Program-made: the position numbers and the translations under genes | Notes under the pieces: generated by a model | Told to the model about the DNA's origin: nothing | The model's database searches: none | The model's input: the letters and a program-made list of their open reading frames with translations, nothing else | Shown: one piece after another, positions 24,574-32,358 of the stretch | How the letters are laid out: every line of letters begins with the position of its first letter | Numbering within the stretch: position 1 is the stretch's first letter | NCBI GenBank assembly: GCA_017525505.1 | Contig: JAFXSR010000022.1 | Location: 1-50,746 of the forward strand | Length of the DNA stretch: 50,746 bases | Direction of reading: 5' to 3' | From: Bacteroidales bacterium | GTDB taxonomy: Bacteria; Bacteroidota; Bacteroidia; Bacteroidales; WCHB1-69

Positions 24574-25221
24574 ATGAACTGGCTCGACATCGTCATATTG
24601 ATTCCCACCGCTTGGTACGCATACAAGGGCCTGAAAAACGGCCTGATATGCGAATTGGCGTCCATTATTGCGTTGATCCTGGGTGTGTGGGCCACGGTGC
24701 ATTATTCCGATGTGCTGGCGGCACGAATGGGCGAAGGACAGACTTATAAAATCATTGCGTTTGCGGGCATTTTCATCGCCACGCTGGTACTGGTTCATTT
24801 TGCAGGAAAACTCATGGAGAAAGTCGTAAAACTGATGATCCCGGGCTTCTGGAACAATTTGGCAGGCTTGCTTTTCGGTGTGGCCAAGGTAGTTATTGTT
24901 TTCAGTGTGCTGCTGATGTTCATTGAGAAAGTGGACACGAAACAGGTTATCTTGAAACCCAAATTCAAAACCGAATCATTCACCTACAAATATGTGAAAC
25001 CCGTCGCCCCCTTCCTCACAGACTGGATTACAGAAAAGAGGGAACAGAATTCAGGGGTCAGTGATCAGGTGACAGGTGACAGTGGACGGGAGAGTCAAGA
25101 AACAGCCTTTGCCTCGAAGAGGCAATATCTCAATAACCCCATACGTCAGTATGGGGTGGACGAACAATCCCTTCTATCGTCAAGCCTCGAAGAGTCGACA
25201 CTATCAATAAACACTGTGTAA
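24574..25221 (+). CDS. CvpA-family membrane protein with repeat-derived C-terminal tail
   Basis: A 215-residue inner-membrane protein. Residues 1 to about 155 match the CvpA family (colicin V production / envelope-maintenance protein) with four hydrophobic segments: WLDIVILIPTAWYAYKGLKN, then about 26-48, 58-78 and 98-120. After about residue 155 the tail is hydrophilic and composed of DNA repeats. The heptamer CAGGTGA encodes DQVTGDS, and two perfect palindromes (25109-25125, 25136-25157) encode ASKRQYLNNPIRQYGV. The tail is probably an acquired extension. Its stop overlaps the start of the DUF721 gene by one base. Confidence 0.85.
   Translation: MNWLDIVILIPTAWYAYKGLKNGLICELASIIALILGVWATVHYSDVLAARMGEGQTYKIIAFAGIFIATLVLVHFAGKLMEKVVKLMIPGFWNNLAGLLFGVAKVVIVFSVLLMFIEKVDTKQVILKPKFKTESFTYKYVKPVAPFLTDWITEKREQNSGVSDQVTGDSGRESQETAFASKRQYLNNPIRQYGVDEQSLLSSSLEESTLSINTV
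25064..25157. repeat. Heptamer and palindrome repeats inside the cvpA-like coding sequence
   Basis: Tandem CAGGTGA heptamers lie at 25064-25083. A perfect palindrome TTGCCTC-GAA-GAGGCAA (25109-25125) and a perfect inverted repeat ACCCCATAC/GTATGGGGT (25136-25144 with 25149-25157) follow. The same ordered pair, with diverged arms, occurs at 16558-16614 and 26533-26586. All are read through in frame. Confidence 0.75.
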
Positions 25222-25508
25222 TGAAAAATAACGAACAATTCCTCAAAGACCTCCTTCAGCAGTTTCTCGACAAGTCGGGCAGACAGCGGCTTTACGATGA
25301 GCGGCGGGTATTGTCGTTGTGGGCTGAGGTGGTGGAGCCGATGGTTGCCCATAATACCCAGTGCAAAGACATCAAGAATGGCGTACTGACAGTGAAGGTC
25401 ACCAACGCTGCCCTTAGATTTGAGCTGTTGGCCCGCAAAAGCGAAATCATCCGTCAACTCAACGACCGCCTCGGTGTGGAGGTGGTGAAGGATGTGATTT
25501 TCAGATAG
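25221..25508 (+). CDS. DUF721 (DciA-like) small protein
   Basis: A 95-residue cytoplasmic protein of the DUF721 family. Some members of this family (DciA) load replicative helicase in bacteria that lack DnaC/DnaI. The conserved core LWAEVVEPMVAHNTQCKDIKNGVLTV lies near 35-60 and a basic LARKSEIIRQLN stretch follows. Its ATG shares a base with the TAA of cvpA, indicating translational coupling. Family assignment is by pattern; the helicase role is known only for homologues. Confidence 0.8.
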   Translation: MKNNEQFLKDLLQQFLDKSGRQRLYDERRVLSLWAEVVEPMVAHNTQCKDIKNGVLTVKVTNAALRFELLARKSEIIRQLNDRLGVEVVKDVIFR

Positions 25509-25555
25509 CCAATGCGGAGAGATGGACATTTGTCGAGTAGAAAAAAACATGTTAT

Positions 25556-26501
25556 ATGAAATTCAAATTTAACATAAAAGAGCGTTGGCAGCGTTTCAAG
25601 GCATGAGGGAACAGCCTTCGCAAATGGCTCCGTTGTCGGATGAGTCGCGTGAGTGTGAATGTTGCCACACAAGTTTTCAGGGTAATTATTGTCCCCGTTG
25701 TGGACAGTCATGGCTCATAGGAAGATATTCTTTTAAAACTGCCATGCTGGGTTTCCTGAATGTGTGAGGACTGGGCAATCGTGGCATGTTCCGCACTATA
25801 CGCGATCTTATCTTACGCCCTGGTTATATGATCCGCGACTATCTCAAGGGTATGCAGGCTGCCTATTTCCCTCCCTTTCAGATGTTCTTTGTGCTGGCGG
25901 TGTTTTCCATTCTTGTAACGCATGGCCTCTCAATATAAAAATGGAAACCTATGCGGATGACAAGAGTGTTGAATCCGTTGAGCGGTCTTTGAAGTTTAAG
26001 GAAAATCAAGATGTAACTGCCGTTCCTCAATCTTCATCGCAGCAGGAGACCAAGGAAGGCACTTTCCTCAGTGATGAAAATAAGGAAAAGGCACATGATA
26101 GTTTTACGGACTTGCTCGTTTATCTATCATACTTTTCGGTGCGTTTTCCCAGTATCTTCTCTTTGCTTTTATTGATGTCTTTTTCTGGCGTCCTTTATCT
26201 GTTTTTCCGACATTGTCCAAATATCCCTGACCTCCGTTTTCCCGAGTTTTTTGTCTCGATGGTATATGCCAACAATATGTACAGTATTTATTGCATCATT
26301 TTTGGCTTTTTCCGTCTGTCAACATTGGTTTCATTAAGCTTTTTGCTCGTGCTTATTCCGTTGAAACAGTTGTCAGGATACTCGTGGATTCGTATCATTT
26401 TGAAAATCTGTGCGGCTTTTCTGCTGATGGTGTTGCTGGTAGTGGCCATCTTATGCATAGTATATTTTTTGATAATGGGATATGTGGCGTTGAGGTACTA
26501 A
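25556..26501 (+). pseudogene. Broken DUF3667 membrane protein gene
   Basis: Three frames join into one DUF3667 protein. MKFKFNIKERWQRFKA (from ATG 25556) stops at TGA 25604. One frame over, the text continues with REQPSQ, the zinc ribbon CECCHTSFQGNYCPRCGQ, and LGFLNV, where a TGA (25765-25767) replaces the Trp expected before GLGNRGMFRT. It then gives LILRPGYMIRDYLKG and FPPFQMFFVLAVFSILV until TAA 25936. From about 25930 a third frame gives the acidic linker and four membrane segments to 26501. Two frameshifts and one nonsense change mark recent decay. Restoring one G at 25604 (TGG AGG) would repair the first lesion. Confidence 0.8.
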
Positions 26502-26530
26502 TTTAAAGAGTATAAAGATAATTCCTTAAG

Positions 26531-26640
26531 CGGCCTCGAAGAGGCAAGATTCTAATAACCCCGCACAAGCGATAGCGAAGTGTAGGGTAGGAGGCGATTT
26601 ACGCTATATCTGCGTGCTGGAGGCACGCTACTTATAGGAG
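26531..26640. repeat. Palindrome array C
   Basis: GCCTC-GAA-GAGGC (26533-26545) is followed by an imperfect ACCCCGCAC/GTGTAGGGT stem (about 26558-26587). These two share order and sequence with 16558-16614. A further palindrome GCGTGC/GCACGC lies at about 26612-26628. It lies directly after the decayed DUF3667 gene. No gene is seen. Confidence 0.65.
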
Positions 26641-26714
26641 ATAACCATGTTTGAAAACCAACAATAATAGCATTTATCTCATCGTTATTGTTATGGTTGT
26701 TCAAGTTCCCTCTT

Positions 26715-27929
26715 ATGAAAAAATTATGGCAGTTTCTTCAAAAGTATAGTGACAAGAATTGGCATTACATCATCCCTGTTTTGAACATCATTCTCATCGT
26801 CATCTCAATTTGGCTCAACACCAACTACAACGGTGGTTTTTGTGTCTTTGTGCCGTGGGCGATGGTGGTGCAAATCGTGTGTTTCATTAATATGGTCACC
26901 TTCACGTGGTTGGAACAGACCCCTCTTTGGAGATTCAACGCATTTCTTTGCGGCATCAGTACGGGTGTGTTTTTCTATTGGGTGATTTTTTCCGAATGGT
27001 GGGTCATATTTTTCCCCGTATCCATTTTGTTCCTTTTTTTGTTGGTATGGCGGAATGTGAAGCATCCTGTCCGGAAGCAGTCTAAACCTTGGTATTTTGC
27101 GGGAATAGCCGTATGCGTGGTTTACGCTATAGTGTCGGCAATTCTATTCTCTTCTGCGGCCAAAAAGGTTCAAAAAGGAGAATACGACACCAAGAACCCG
27201 ATGACCGAGCGTATTCTGGGAATGCATTTCCGATACCACACCCGTATTTGTATCTGCGATGGTTGGAGACCACCTTTAAATGACCCTGCCATGGTGATGG
27301 GTATGCGGCTCATGGGAGACAAAGACCCATTGGCGGGAATGACCTTGGAAACTCGTCTCCAGCTTTATCATGAAGTGTATCCGTTGTTTCCCGTGAAAAA
27401 CCATTGTGCCTGCTCGAAGGAGTCGAAACAATACGGCTATTTCGATGACTATCTATGGAAGGCTTTGGATTTTAAACCGATGAAAGTGATGAAAAGTGTG
27501 CCTGTTTGGAGATATGGTGTATCGGTTGAAGAAAACAATGAGATATTGAAAGCCGCAGGGCTACCCTTTTCGTATACCAGTGATGAATTCAACCGTATTG
27601 TTGTCAATTTGGAGGAAGGCTCCGACACTCTTACTTCAGGGAGTGCAGGTTCTTATTTCGATGAAGTTGCGCTTGTGGAATTCGATGGACAGCCGATGTA
27701 CCGCTTTACCTGTGAGGTCATAAACAAAGAGGTTGAACATATGATTCATTGGGAGATTTTCGTCTTACCTAATGGCATTCAATTCACTACGGAGTCTTTT
27801 GACATCCATGGGTATTATATCTATTGGCTCGCATCGGAGTCTATCAATCTTATGAATTCCGTGGAAATTTTCTATCCAGAAAGAGATGTCAAGGATACGG
27901 TGAAGATATATAGGATAGAGTCGCAGTAG
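26715..27929 (+). CDS. Membrane protein with large C-terminal soluble domain, unknown function
   Basis: About 404 residues. The N-terminal quarter holds four to five hydrophobic segments (roughly 18-36, 42-62, 70-90, 95-112, 125-145). A soluble, mixed alpha/beta region of about 250 residues follows. It includes a Cys-rich patch (HTRICICDGW and NHCACSKE) that could bind metal. A start nine codons earlier (26688) is also possible; 26715 gives a normal MKK N-terminus. No family recognised. It is followed by the promoter of the alcohol dehydrogenase gene. Confidence 0.7.
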   Translation: MKKLWQFLQKYSDKNWHYIIPVLNIILIVISIWLNTNYNGGFCVFVPWAMVVQIVCFINMVTFTWLEQTPLWRFNAFLCGISTGVFFYWVIFSEWWVIFFPVSILFLFLLVWRNVKHPVRKQSKPWYFAGIAVCVVYAIVSAILFSSAAKKVQKGEYDTKNPMTERILGMHFRYHTRICICDGWRPPLNDPAMVMGMRLMGDKDPLAGMTLETRLQLYHEVYPLFPVKNHCACSKESKQYGYFDDYLWKALDFKPMKVMKSVPVWRYGVSVEENNEILKAAGLPFSYTSDEFNRIVVNLEEGSDTLTSGSAGSYFDEVALVEFDGQPMYRFTCEVINKEVEHMIHWEIFVLPNGIQFTTESFDIHGYYIYWLASESINLMNSVEIFYPERDVKDTVKIYRIESQ

Positions 27930-27984
27930 AATAGTATGCCCAGAAATGTAGTCCACAAAGCATTGCTCAATCAGAAATATTATG

Positions 27985-27992
27985 TATCTTTG
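27985..27992 (+). promoter_or_regulatory. -7 box for the alcohol dehydrogenase gene
   Basis: TATCTTTG, 29 bp upstream of the ATG at 28022. Confidence 0.6.
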
Positions 27993-28021
27993 CGATATAA
28001 TTATGATTCGATTCGAAAACA

Positions 28022-29254
28022 ATGGACACATATCGTTTCAGAAAAACTATACATCGGCTGCCTGGCAAGGTGATTCACCATGTGCCCATGCCTGATCCGC
28101 AAGTGGTGGAAGGCCATCAGTCGAGGGCACAGATTGGCGAAATCTGCTGCCAGTGCGGTTATAAGCAGGTGCTGTTAGTGACCGATCAGACTCTCCATAA
28201 ACTCGGTTACGACCAGGCAATTATGCAGTCTCTTGATGCTGCTGGGGTGTCTTACACCTTGTTCGCAGACATCAACTCCGAACCAACTATGGATTGGATA
28301 GATGCAGGACGAGAGGCGGCTATGGCTTCTCATGCCGAGTGCGTGATTGCCTTGGGCGGTGGCTCGGTGCTTGATACCTGCAAAATGATTGCCGCTGGCG
28401 TACAGATGCCCAATATAAGGACAAAAGCCCTGCTACTCAAGTTTTTGGTGGTACCAGGGAAATCCCTTCCGATGATTACTGTGCCTTCTACGGCAGGTAC
28501 AGGTGCAGAGATGACCGTGGGTGCGGTCGTGACCAATGCACGGGGCACGAAAGGTTCTACCGTGATTGTCGGTCTGGATATTACTCACGTCATCCTCGAT
28601 AGTGAGCTCACTATTCATGCCCCACAATTGGTAACTGCCGCTTGCGGTATGGATGCCCTCAGCCACGTGGTGGAGGGAACGGTGGGTGATGTTTTTGTTG
28701 ATGTGGAAGATGCTTACCATTCTTTAGAGGGTGTACGGCTGATTTTGCAACATCTTCCCGTGGTGATGCGGGAACCAGAGAATATTGAGTCGCGATTGGC
28801 CATGTGCCGAGCAGCTATGTATGGGGGGAATGCCATCAACAAGCAGTTGGCTGGCTATGTGCATGCGTTCGCCCATAGCATTGGAGCTATGTATCATATT
28901 CCTCATGGACAAGCGATTACGCTGATGCTGCTGCCTGTGCTACGTTACCAAATGAAGGCTTGCCAAAGAAAATATGCAATAATGGCGCGTTATTGTGGAT
29001 TGGCTACGGAGAAAACCGATTCTCAAGAAGCAGCAGAGTTGTTCCTGAAAGCTATCGCTGACCTGATTACCACTTGTGGCTTAGATAAGCTGGAATCTCC
29101 TGTAAAAGTTGAAGATTACGAGGAACTGACACATCTCATCGCCGCCGACTCCATCAACTACTCTTCCCCCATGACTTTCAGCAATGAGGATATCCGAAAT
29201 GTGCTGGAAGAGATGACAGGTTGCAGGGTTCAGGTTACAGGTGACAGTGAATAG
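28022..29254 (+). CDS. Iron-containing alcohol dehydrogenase
   Basis: A 410-residue group III (Fe-dependent) alcohol dehydrogenase. The NAD(P)-binding domain has GGGSVLDTCKM and the PSTAGTGAEMT motif (about 158-168). The iron-binding half has GMDALSHVVEG, HAFAHSIGAMYHIPHGQAI with metal-ligand histidines, and further C-terminal helices. It would interconvert an alcohol and aldehyde in the cytoplasm. The aldehyde dehydrogenase gene 66 bp downstream suggests a joint alcohol/aldehyde/acid route; the substrate is not evident. The last residues (VQVTGDSE) are encoded by the CAGGTKA heptamer repeat, so the C-terminus may be repeat-extended. Confidence 0.92.
   Translation: MDTYRFRKTIHRLPGKVIHHVPMPDPQVVEGHQSRAQIGEICCQCGYKQVLLVTDQTLHKLGYDQAIMQSLDAAGVSYTLFADINSEPTMDWIDAGREAAMASHAECVIALGGGSVLDTCKMIAAGVQMPNIRTKALLLKFLVVPGKSLPMITVPSTAGTGAEMTVGAVVTNARGTKGSTVIVGLDITHVILDSELTIHAPQLVTAACGMDALSHVVEGTVGDVFVDVEDAYHSLEGVRLILQHLPVVMREPENIESRLAMCRAAMYGGNAINKQLAGYVHAFAHSIGAMYHIPHGQAITLMLLPVLRYQMKACQRKYAIMARYCGLATEKTDSQEAAELFLKAIADLITTCGLDKLESPVKVEDYEELTHLIAADSINYSSPMTFSNEDIRNVLEEMTGCRVQVTGDSE
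29219..29250. repeat. CAGGTKA heptamer repeat at the end of the alcohol dehydrogenase gene
   Basis: CAGGTTGCAG, GGTT, then CAGGTTACAGGTGACAG form the last codons of the gene. It is the same heptamer family as at 24505-24556 and 25064-25083. Confidence 0.6.
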
Positions 29255-29320
29255 GAGTTAGTAATTAGTGATTAGATAATAATTTGCGGTAGAACCGCAA
29301 TCCCCGCATAAAAAATATAT

Positions 29321-30739
29321 ATGGCATATTCAGAACAAGAAATCAGCAATATCGTGGCGGCACAGCGGAAATATTTCCGTACTGGTGCCACCCTTCCTGT
29401 GAAATGGAGAATCCAGCAACTCAAAAAGCTGAAAGAGGCTGTCATTGCCCATGAGGCTGAGTTTGAAGAGGCTTTGGCCAAAGACCTTGGCCGTAGCAAA
29501 GTGGAGGCATATCTTTGCGATGTGGGTCCCATTATTGTGGAAATCAATGAGATGATACATGGTCTGCGCCGCTGGGCACGCCCCGAGTGTCATTTTAGTG
29601 GATTGATGTGCTTTCCGAGCCTGTTCACCAAAGTTTATAAGATGCCTTATGGTGTTTCGTTGGTTATCAGTCCCTTCAACTTTCCGTTCCTGCTTACCAT
29701 CGGAGTGGTGGCGGCGGCTATGTGCGGGGGCAATACAGCAGTCATTAAGGCCAGTTCCAAGTCAGCCGCTTGCACTGAGGTGCTGAAACGCTTCTTCGCG
29801 GAGGTGTTCCCACCCGAATATGTCACAGTAATAGATGGAGGCCATGATGTGGCGGATCTGTGCCTGGCTCAACGCTTCGACAAGATTTTCTATACGGGAT
29901 CGCCTGCAGTGGGTAAGCATGTGTTGGCAGAGGCTGCCAAAAATCTGACCCCCGTCGCTTTGGAGTTGGGTGGCGAGACGGGCAACTGGTGTGTGGTGCG
30001 CAAAGATGCCGACTTGAAAGACGCAGCTCACAAAATAGCCTTCTTCAAATTGCTTAATGCGGGTCAGATATGCATCAACATCAATCAGATTGCAGTGGCT
30101 AAAGAGGTGGCGGAACCGTTTTTGGAGGAATTGAAACAGGCCTTTGTATCATTGATTGGCGAACAGCCCATCCATAATCCAGAGTATCCAAAACTGATTA
30201 CAGAGGCGGCCTACGATAAATGTGCCAAGCTGGCTGATGAATACCGCGATCGCGTTGTGTTTGGCGGGGTAGGCAACCGTGATACGCAGCGCTATGCACC
30301 CACTATGATTTATCCCGTGGACATCAATGAGCACATCGTTCAGCACGAGCTCTTCTGTCCTTTGCTCCCCATTGTTCCATTCAATGATGCGGAGGTGGAT
30401 GTCCTGATGGAGACCATTGCCGACCGTGAGCATCCCTTGGCGATGTACTTGTTTACCAAAGATATGAAGTGGGCTAAGCGTACTATGAAAACCCAGCAAT
30501 ATGGTGGTGGCTGTATCAACGAAGTGTGTATCCACATGATGGTGAAGGGGGTGCCTTTTAATGGCACGGGCCATTCCGGTATGGGTGCCTACCATGGTGA
30601 GTGGGGTTTCCGCGAGTTCACCCATCCGCAGACAGTTCTCAAAGGCAGCACCCGTTTCAACCTCCCCCTCCGCGACCACCCCTACAGCGGCAAAGCGGAA
30701 GCCATGAAGATGAAGATTTTGAAATTGTTTGAGAGGTAA
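29321..30739 (+). CDS. Aldehyde dehydrogenase (NAD(P)-dependent, class 3-like)
   Basis: A 472-residue enzyme oxidising an aldehyde to a carboxylic acid. The cofactor motif is SPFNFP followed by GNTAVIKASS. The general base is Glu215 in LELGGETGNW, and the catalytic nucleophile is Cys251 in NAGQICININQ. The length (about 470) and FNFPFLLTIG resemble the short class 3/coniferyl aldehyde group. The usual CIAPDY-like stretch reads CININQ here, and ELGGK reads ELGGE. It is probably co-transcribed with the iron alcohol dehydrogenase. Converges with higA. Confidence 0.92.
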   Translation: MAYSEQEISNIVAAQRKYFRTGATLPVKWRIQQLKKLKEAVIAHEAEFEEALAKDLGRSKVEAYLCDVGPIIVEINEMIHGLRRWARPECHFSGLMCFPSLFTKVYKMPYGVSLVISPFNFPFLLTIGVVAAAMCGGNTAVIKASSKSAACTEVLKRFFAEVFPPEYVTVIDGGHDVADLCLAQRFDKIFYTGSPAVGKHVLAEAAKNLTPVALELGGETGNWCVVRKDADLKDAAHKIAFFKLLNAGQICININQIAVAKEVAEPFLEELKQAFVSLIGEQPIHNPEYPKLITEAAYDKCAKLADEYRDRVVFGGVGNRDTQRYAPTMIYPVDINEHIVQHELFCPLLPIVPFNDAEVDVLMETIADREHPLAMYLFTKDMKWAKRTMKTQQYGGGCINEVCIHMMVKGVPFNGTGHSGMGAYHGEWGFREFTHPQTVLKGSTRFNLPLRDHPYSGKAEAMKMKILKLFER

Positions 30740-30745
30740 TATCTA

Positions 30746-31111
30746 TCAAATTCTTAATACAACTTCGGCAGGGATATCAAGTTTGATGCACATCATACGG
30801 GCTGTCTGAAGAGTTGGATCTGCATTCCCATTGATGATTTCACTCATTCGGGGAGCGCTTATTCCGAGCATCTCAGCCATGGTTTTCTGTGACAGTCGCA
30901 TATCATGCATACATTTTCTCAGGTAATTGGAGAGCACCTCACGTCCCATTGGATAATGAATGTTCTCATATTCCTCAACCAAATCTATGAGCATATCCAA
31001 TTCCAAATAGTTGGGGTCATTTGTAGGGGTGTTGTCATCCACAATGTTGTCAAGCTCTTCAATGCGTCGCATTGCAGCTTGGTATGCTTCTTCTGATTTT
31101 AACTGTGCCAT
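30746..31111 (-). CDS. higA: HigA-family antitoxin (XRE helix-turn-helix)
   Basis: A 121-residue antitoxin and autorepressor. An acidic N-terminal region (about 10-60) is followed by an XRE-type helix-turn-helix (about 66-118): SQKTMAEMLGISAPRMSEIINGNADPT. The toxin gene lies upstream with a 2-bp gap, the inverted higB-higA order typical of this family. It would neutralise HigB and repress the shared promoter near 31432-31439. Confidence 0.9.
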   Translation of the reverse strand: MAQLKSEEAYQAAMRRIEELDNIVDDNTPTNDPNYLELDMLIDLVEEYENIHYPMGREVLSNYLRKCMHDMRLSQKTMAEMLGISAPRMSEIINGNADPTLQTARMMCIKLDIPAEVVLRI

Positions 31112-31113
31112 GG

Positions 31114-31410
31114 TTATATGTTTTTGATGTCCTTAATTTTGTCATATTCACTGTGTGTACCTATAAATCTGATAAGCACATGACTTGGGTGGAATTTTAT
31201 CAGTACAATAAGTCGATAGTCATTTCCTTTTATATTGAAAACATAGCGCTGATTTCCAACACTTGATACGGTATTGAAGGTGGCTTTAATATCAGCAAAG
31301 TTTTTCCAATCAGCTTTTTTTACGGTGTCATACCAGTCATTTAAGGGTATGGTAGCGGCAGGATTTGCCACACAATACTCATTCAATATTTTTTTCGAAA
31401 TCACTCTCAT
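31114..31410 (-). CDS. higB: HigB-family mRNA interferase toxin
   Basis: A 98-residue RelE-fold toxin that cleaves mRNA on the ribosome. It matches the HigB family pattern: MRVISKKILNEYCVANP at the start, then DWYDTVKKADWKNFADIKATF, YVFNIKGNDYRLIVLI and RFIGTHSEYDKI at the end. Conserved basic and aromatic residues are intact, so it is probably functional. The ATG at 31410 was chosen because the -7 box (31432-31439) overlaps any longer start. The pair sits at the edge of an AT-rich island with a DUF559 nuclease gene. Confidence 0.92.
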   Translation of the reverse strand: MRVISKKILNEYCVANPAATIPLNDWYDTVKKADWKNFADIKATFNTVSSVGNQRYVFNIKGNDYRLIVLIKFHPSHVLIRFIGTHSEYDKIKDIKNI

Positions 31411-31431
31411 GCCCTTTTGTTTTAACAGTTG

Positions 31432-31439
31432 CAAAGATA
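31432..31439 (-). promoter_or_regulatory. -7 box for higBA
   Basis: The minus strand reads TATCTTTG, 21 bp upstream of the higB ATG. It decides the start codon. Confidence 0.65.
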
Positions 31440-31490
31440 CAAAAATATTTCATGTTGCGAAATTATATTTTGTGAAACAAAATACTTCTT

Positions 31491-31740
31491 TAACGTGAGT
31501 TCGATATAATCAATCACGGTTATTTTATGATTTTCTTTATCTATTATGGTATGTCAATTCCGTGGTGAGTCTCCCGTTAAACCTGGTTTTACGGGAATGT
31601 AAAATTCCCCTTCTTTTAGAAGGGGTGCCCGAAGGGCGGGGTAGTGACGTAAATATTTATGCCGTAAGGCATACCTATTGAAGTAGAGATGGAGCAAGTC
31701 TCATCTCTACAGACGTATAGGGGCGGGGTAATGACGAAAA
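31491..31740. repeat. Composite palindrome array B upstream of the DUF559 gene
   Basis: The 77-bp header (31491-31567) is shared with 16321-16397. Adjacent hairpins follow: a near-perfect 11-bp stem (about 31573-31595), CCCCTTCT-TTT-AGAAGGGG (31607-31625), GCCC-GAA-GGGC (31627-31637), TATGCC-GTA-AGGCATA (about 31659-31673), and a GTAGAGATG/CATCTCTAC stem (about 31685-31711). A second partial GGGGTAATGACG follows at about 31728-31739. The CCCCTTCT to GTAGTGACG block is repeated in inverted orientation at 32244-32290. Confidence 0.75.
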
Positions 31741-31808
31741 TAAACTGCTTTGTCTGAAAAAACAGTATTAAACAATAATTGCTTTAATTATTTGTTTAAA
31801 AATAAAAA

Positions 31809-32216
31809 ATGTATAATATTGGTAACTATATAATCAAAGAATTTAAGGTGAAAAATATTCCTCAAAATAGAAATTTATGTGAATATGCACGTAGAAATCG
31901 ACGTAAAGGATGTATTTCAGAAGTCGTTTTCTGGACACAAGTGCATAAGAAAAAATTTCATGGAATTGATTTCAATAGACAATATATAATCGGAAATTAT
32001 ATTGCAGATTTCTTTGCAAGATCTATTAGTCTGGTAGTTGAAATTGATGGGGGTTCACATAATGAGCGGTTAGACTATGACAAGCAGAGAGACTTATATA
32101 TGCAATCGTTAGGTTTGAAAATTTTCAGAACAACAGACTATGATGTTATGAATAATTTGGATAATGTAATGAAAGAATTGGAACAATTTATCATCAATAA
32201 CTATGAGCATGAGTGA
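31809..32216 (+). CDS. DUF559 (Vsr/PD-(D/E)XK-like) endonuclease-family protein
   Basis: A 135-residue protein of the DUF559 family, related in fold to very-short-patch-repair and restriction-type nucleases. The visible core is SEVVFWTQVHKKKFHGIDFNRQ followed by NYIADFF and VVEIDGGSHN. The Asp and the Glu-x-Asp are candidate catalytic acids. The end is LGLKIFRTTDYDVMNNLDNV. The gene is clearly AT-richer than its surroundings and stands alone between inverted copies of a palindromic repeat (31607-31648 and 32244-32286). This suggests a compact mobile or repeat-associated unit. Nuclease activity is inferred. Confidence 0.85.
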   Translation: MYNIGNYIIKEFKVKNIPQNRNLCEYARRNRRKGCISEVVFWTQVHKKKFHGIDFNRQYIIGNYIADFFARSISLVVEIDGGSHNERLDYDKQRDLYMQSLGLKIFRTTDYDVMNNLDNVMKELEQFIINNYEHE

Positions 32217-32243
32217 AGATGTATGTCTACGTCATGATGCTTG

Positions 32244-32292
32244 CGTCACTACCCCGGCCTCCGGCCACCCCTTCTAATAGAAGGGGAATTAC
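32244..32292. repeat. Inverted copy of the DUF559-flanking palindromic repeat
   Basis: Read on the minus strand it has the order CCCCTTCT-ATT-AGAAGGGG (32268-32286), TG, GGCC-GGA-GGCC (32256-32266), then GGGGTAGTGACG (32244-32255). This is the same arrangement as 31607-31648 on the plus strand, with compensating changes in the second palindrome (GCCC-GAA-GGGC there). Confidence 0.8.
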
Positions 32293-32358
32293 GTGCTTCC
32301 TCAAGGATTTGCCTTGACGACTAGTCAAAGTATAGTCTTTCCTATAAGGCTACAAAGA

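Noticed and set aside
25604..25767. TGA read as tryptophan (recoded genetic code)
   Set aside because: Tempting because two lesions of the DUF3667 gene fall at TGG codons, but several intact genes here end in TGA (mlaF, the BspA-like gene, the ORF6N gene, the DUF559 gene), and the same gene also has true frameshifts.
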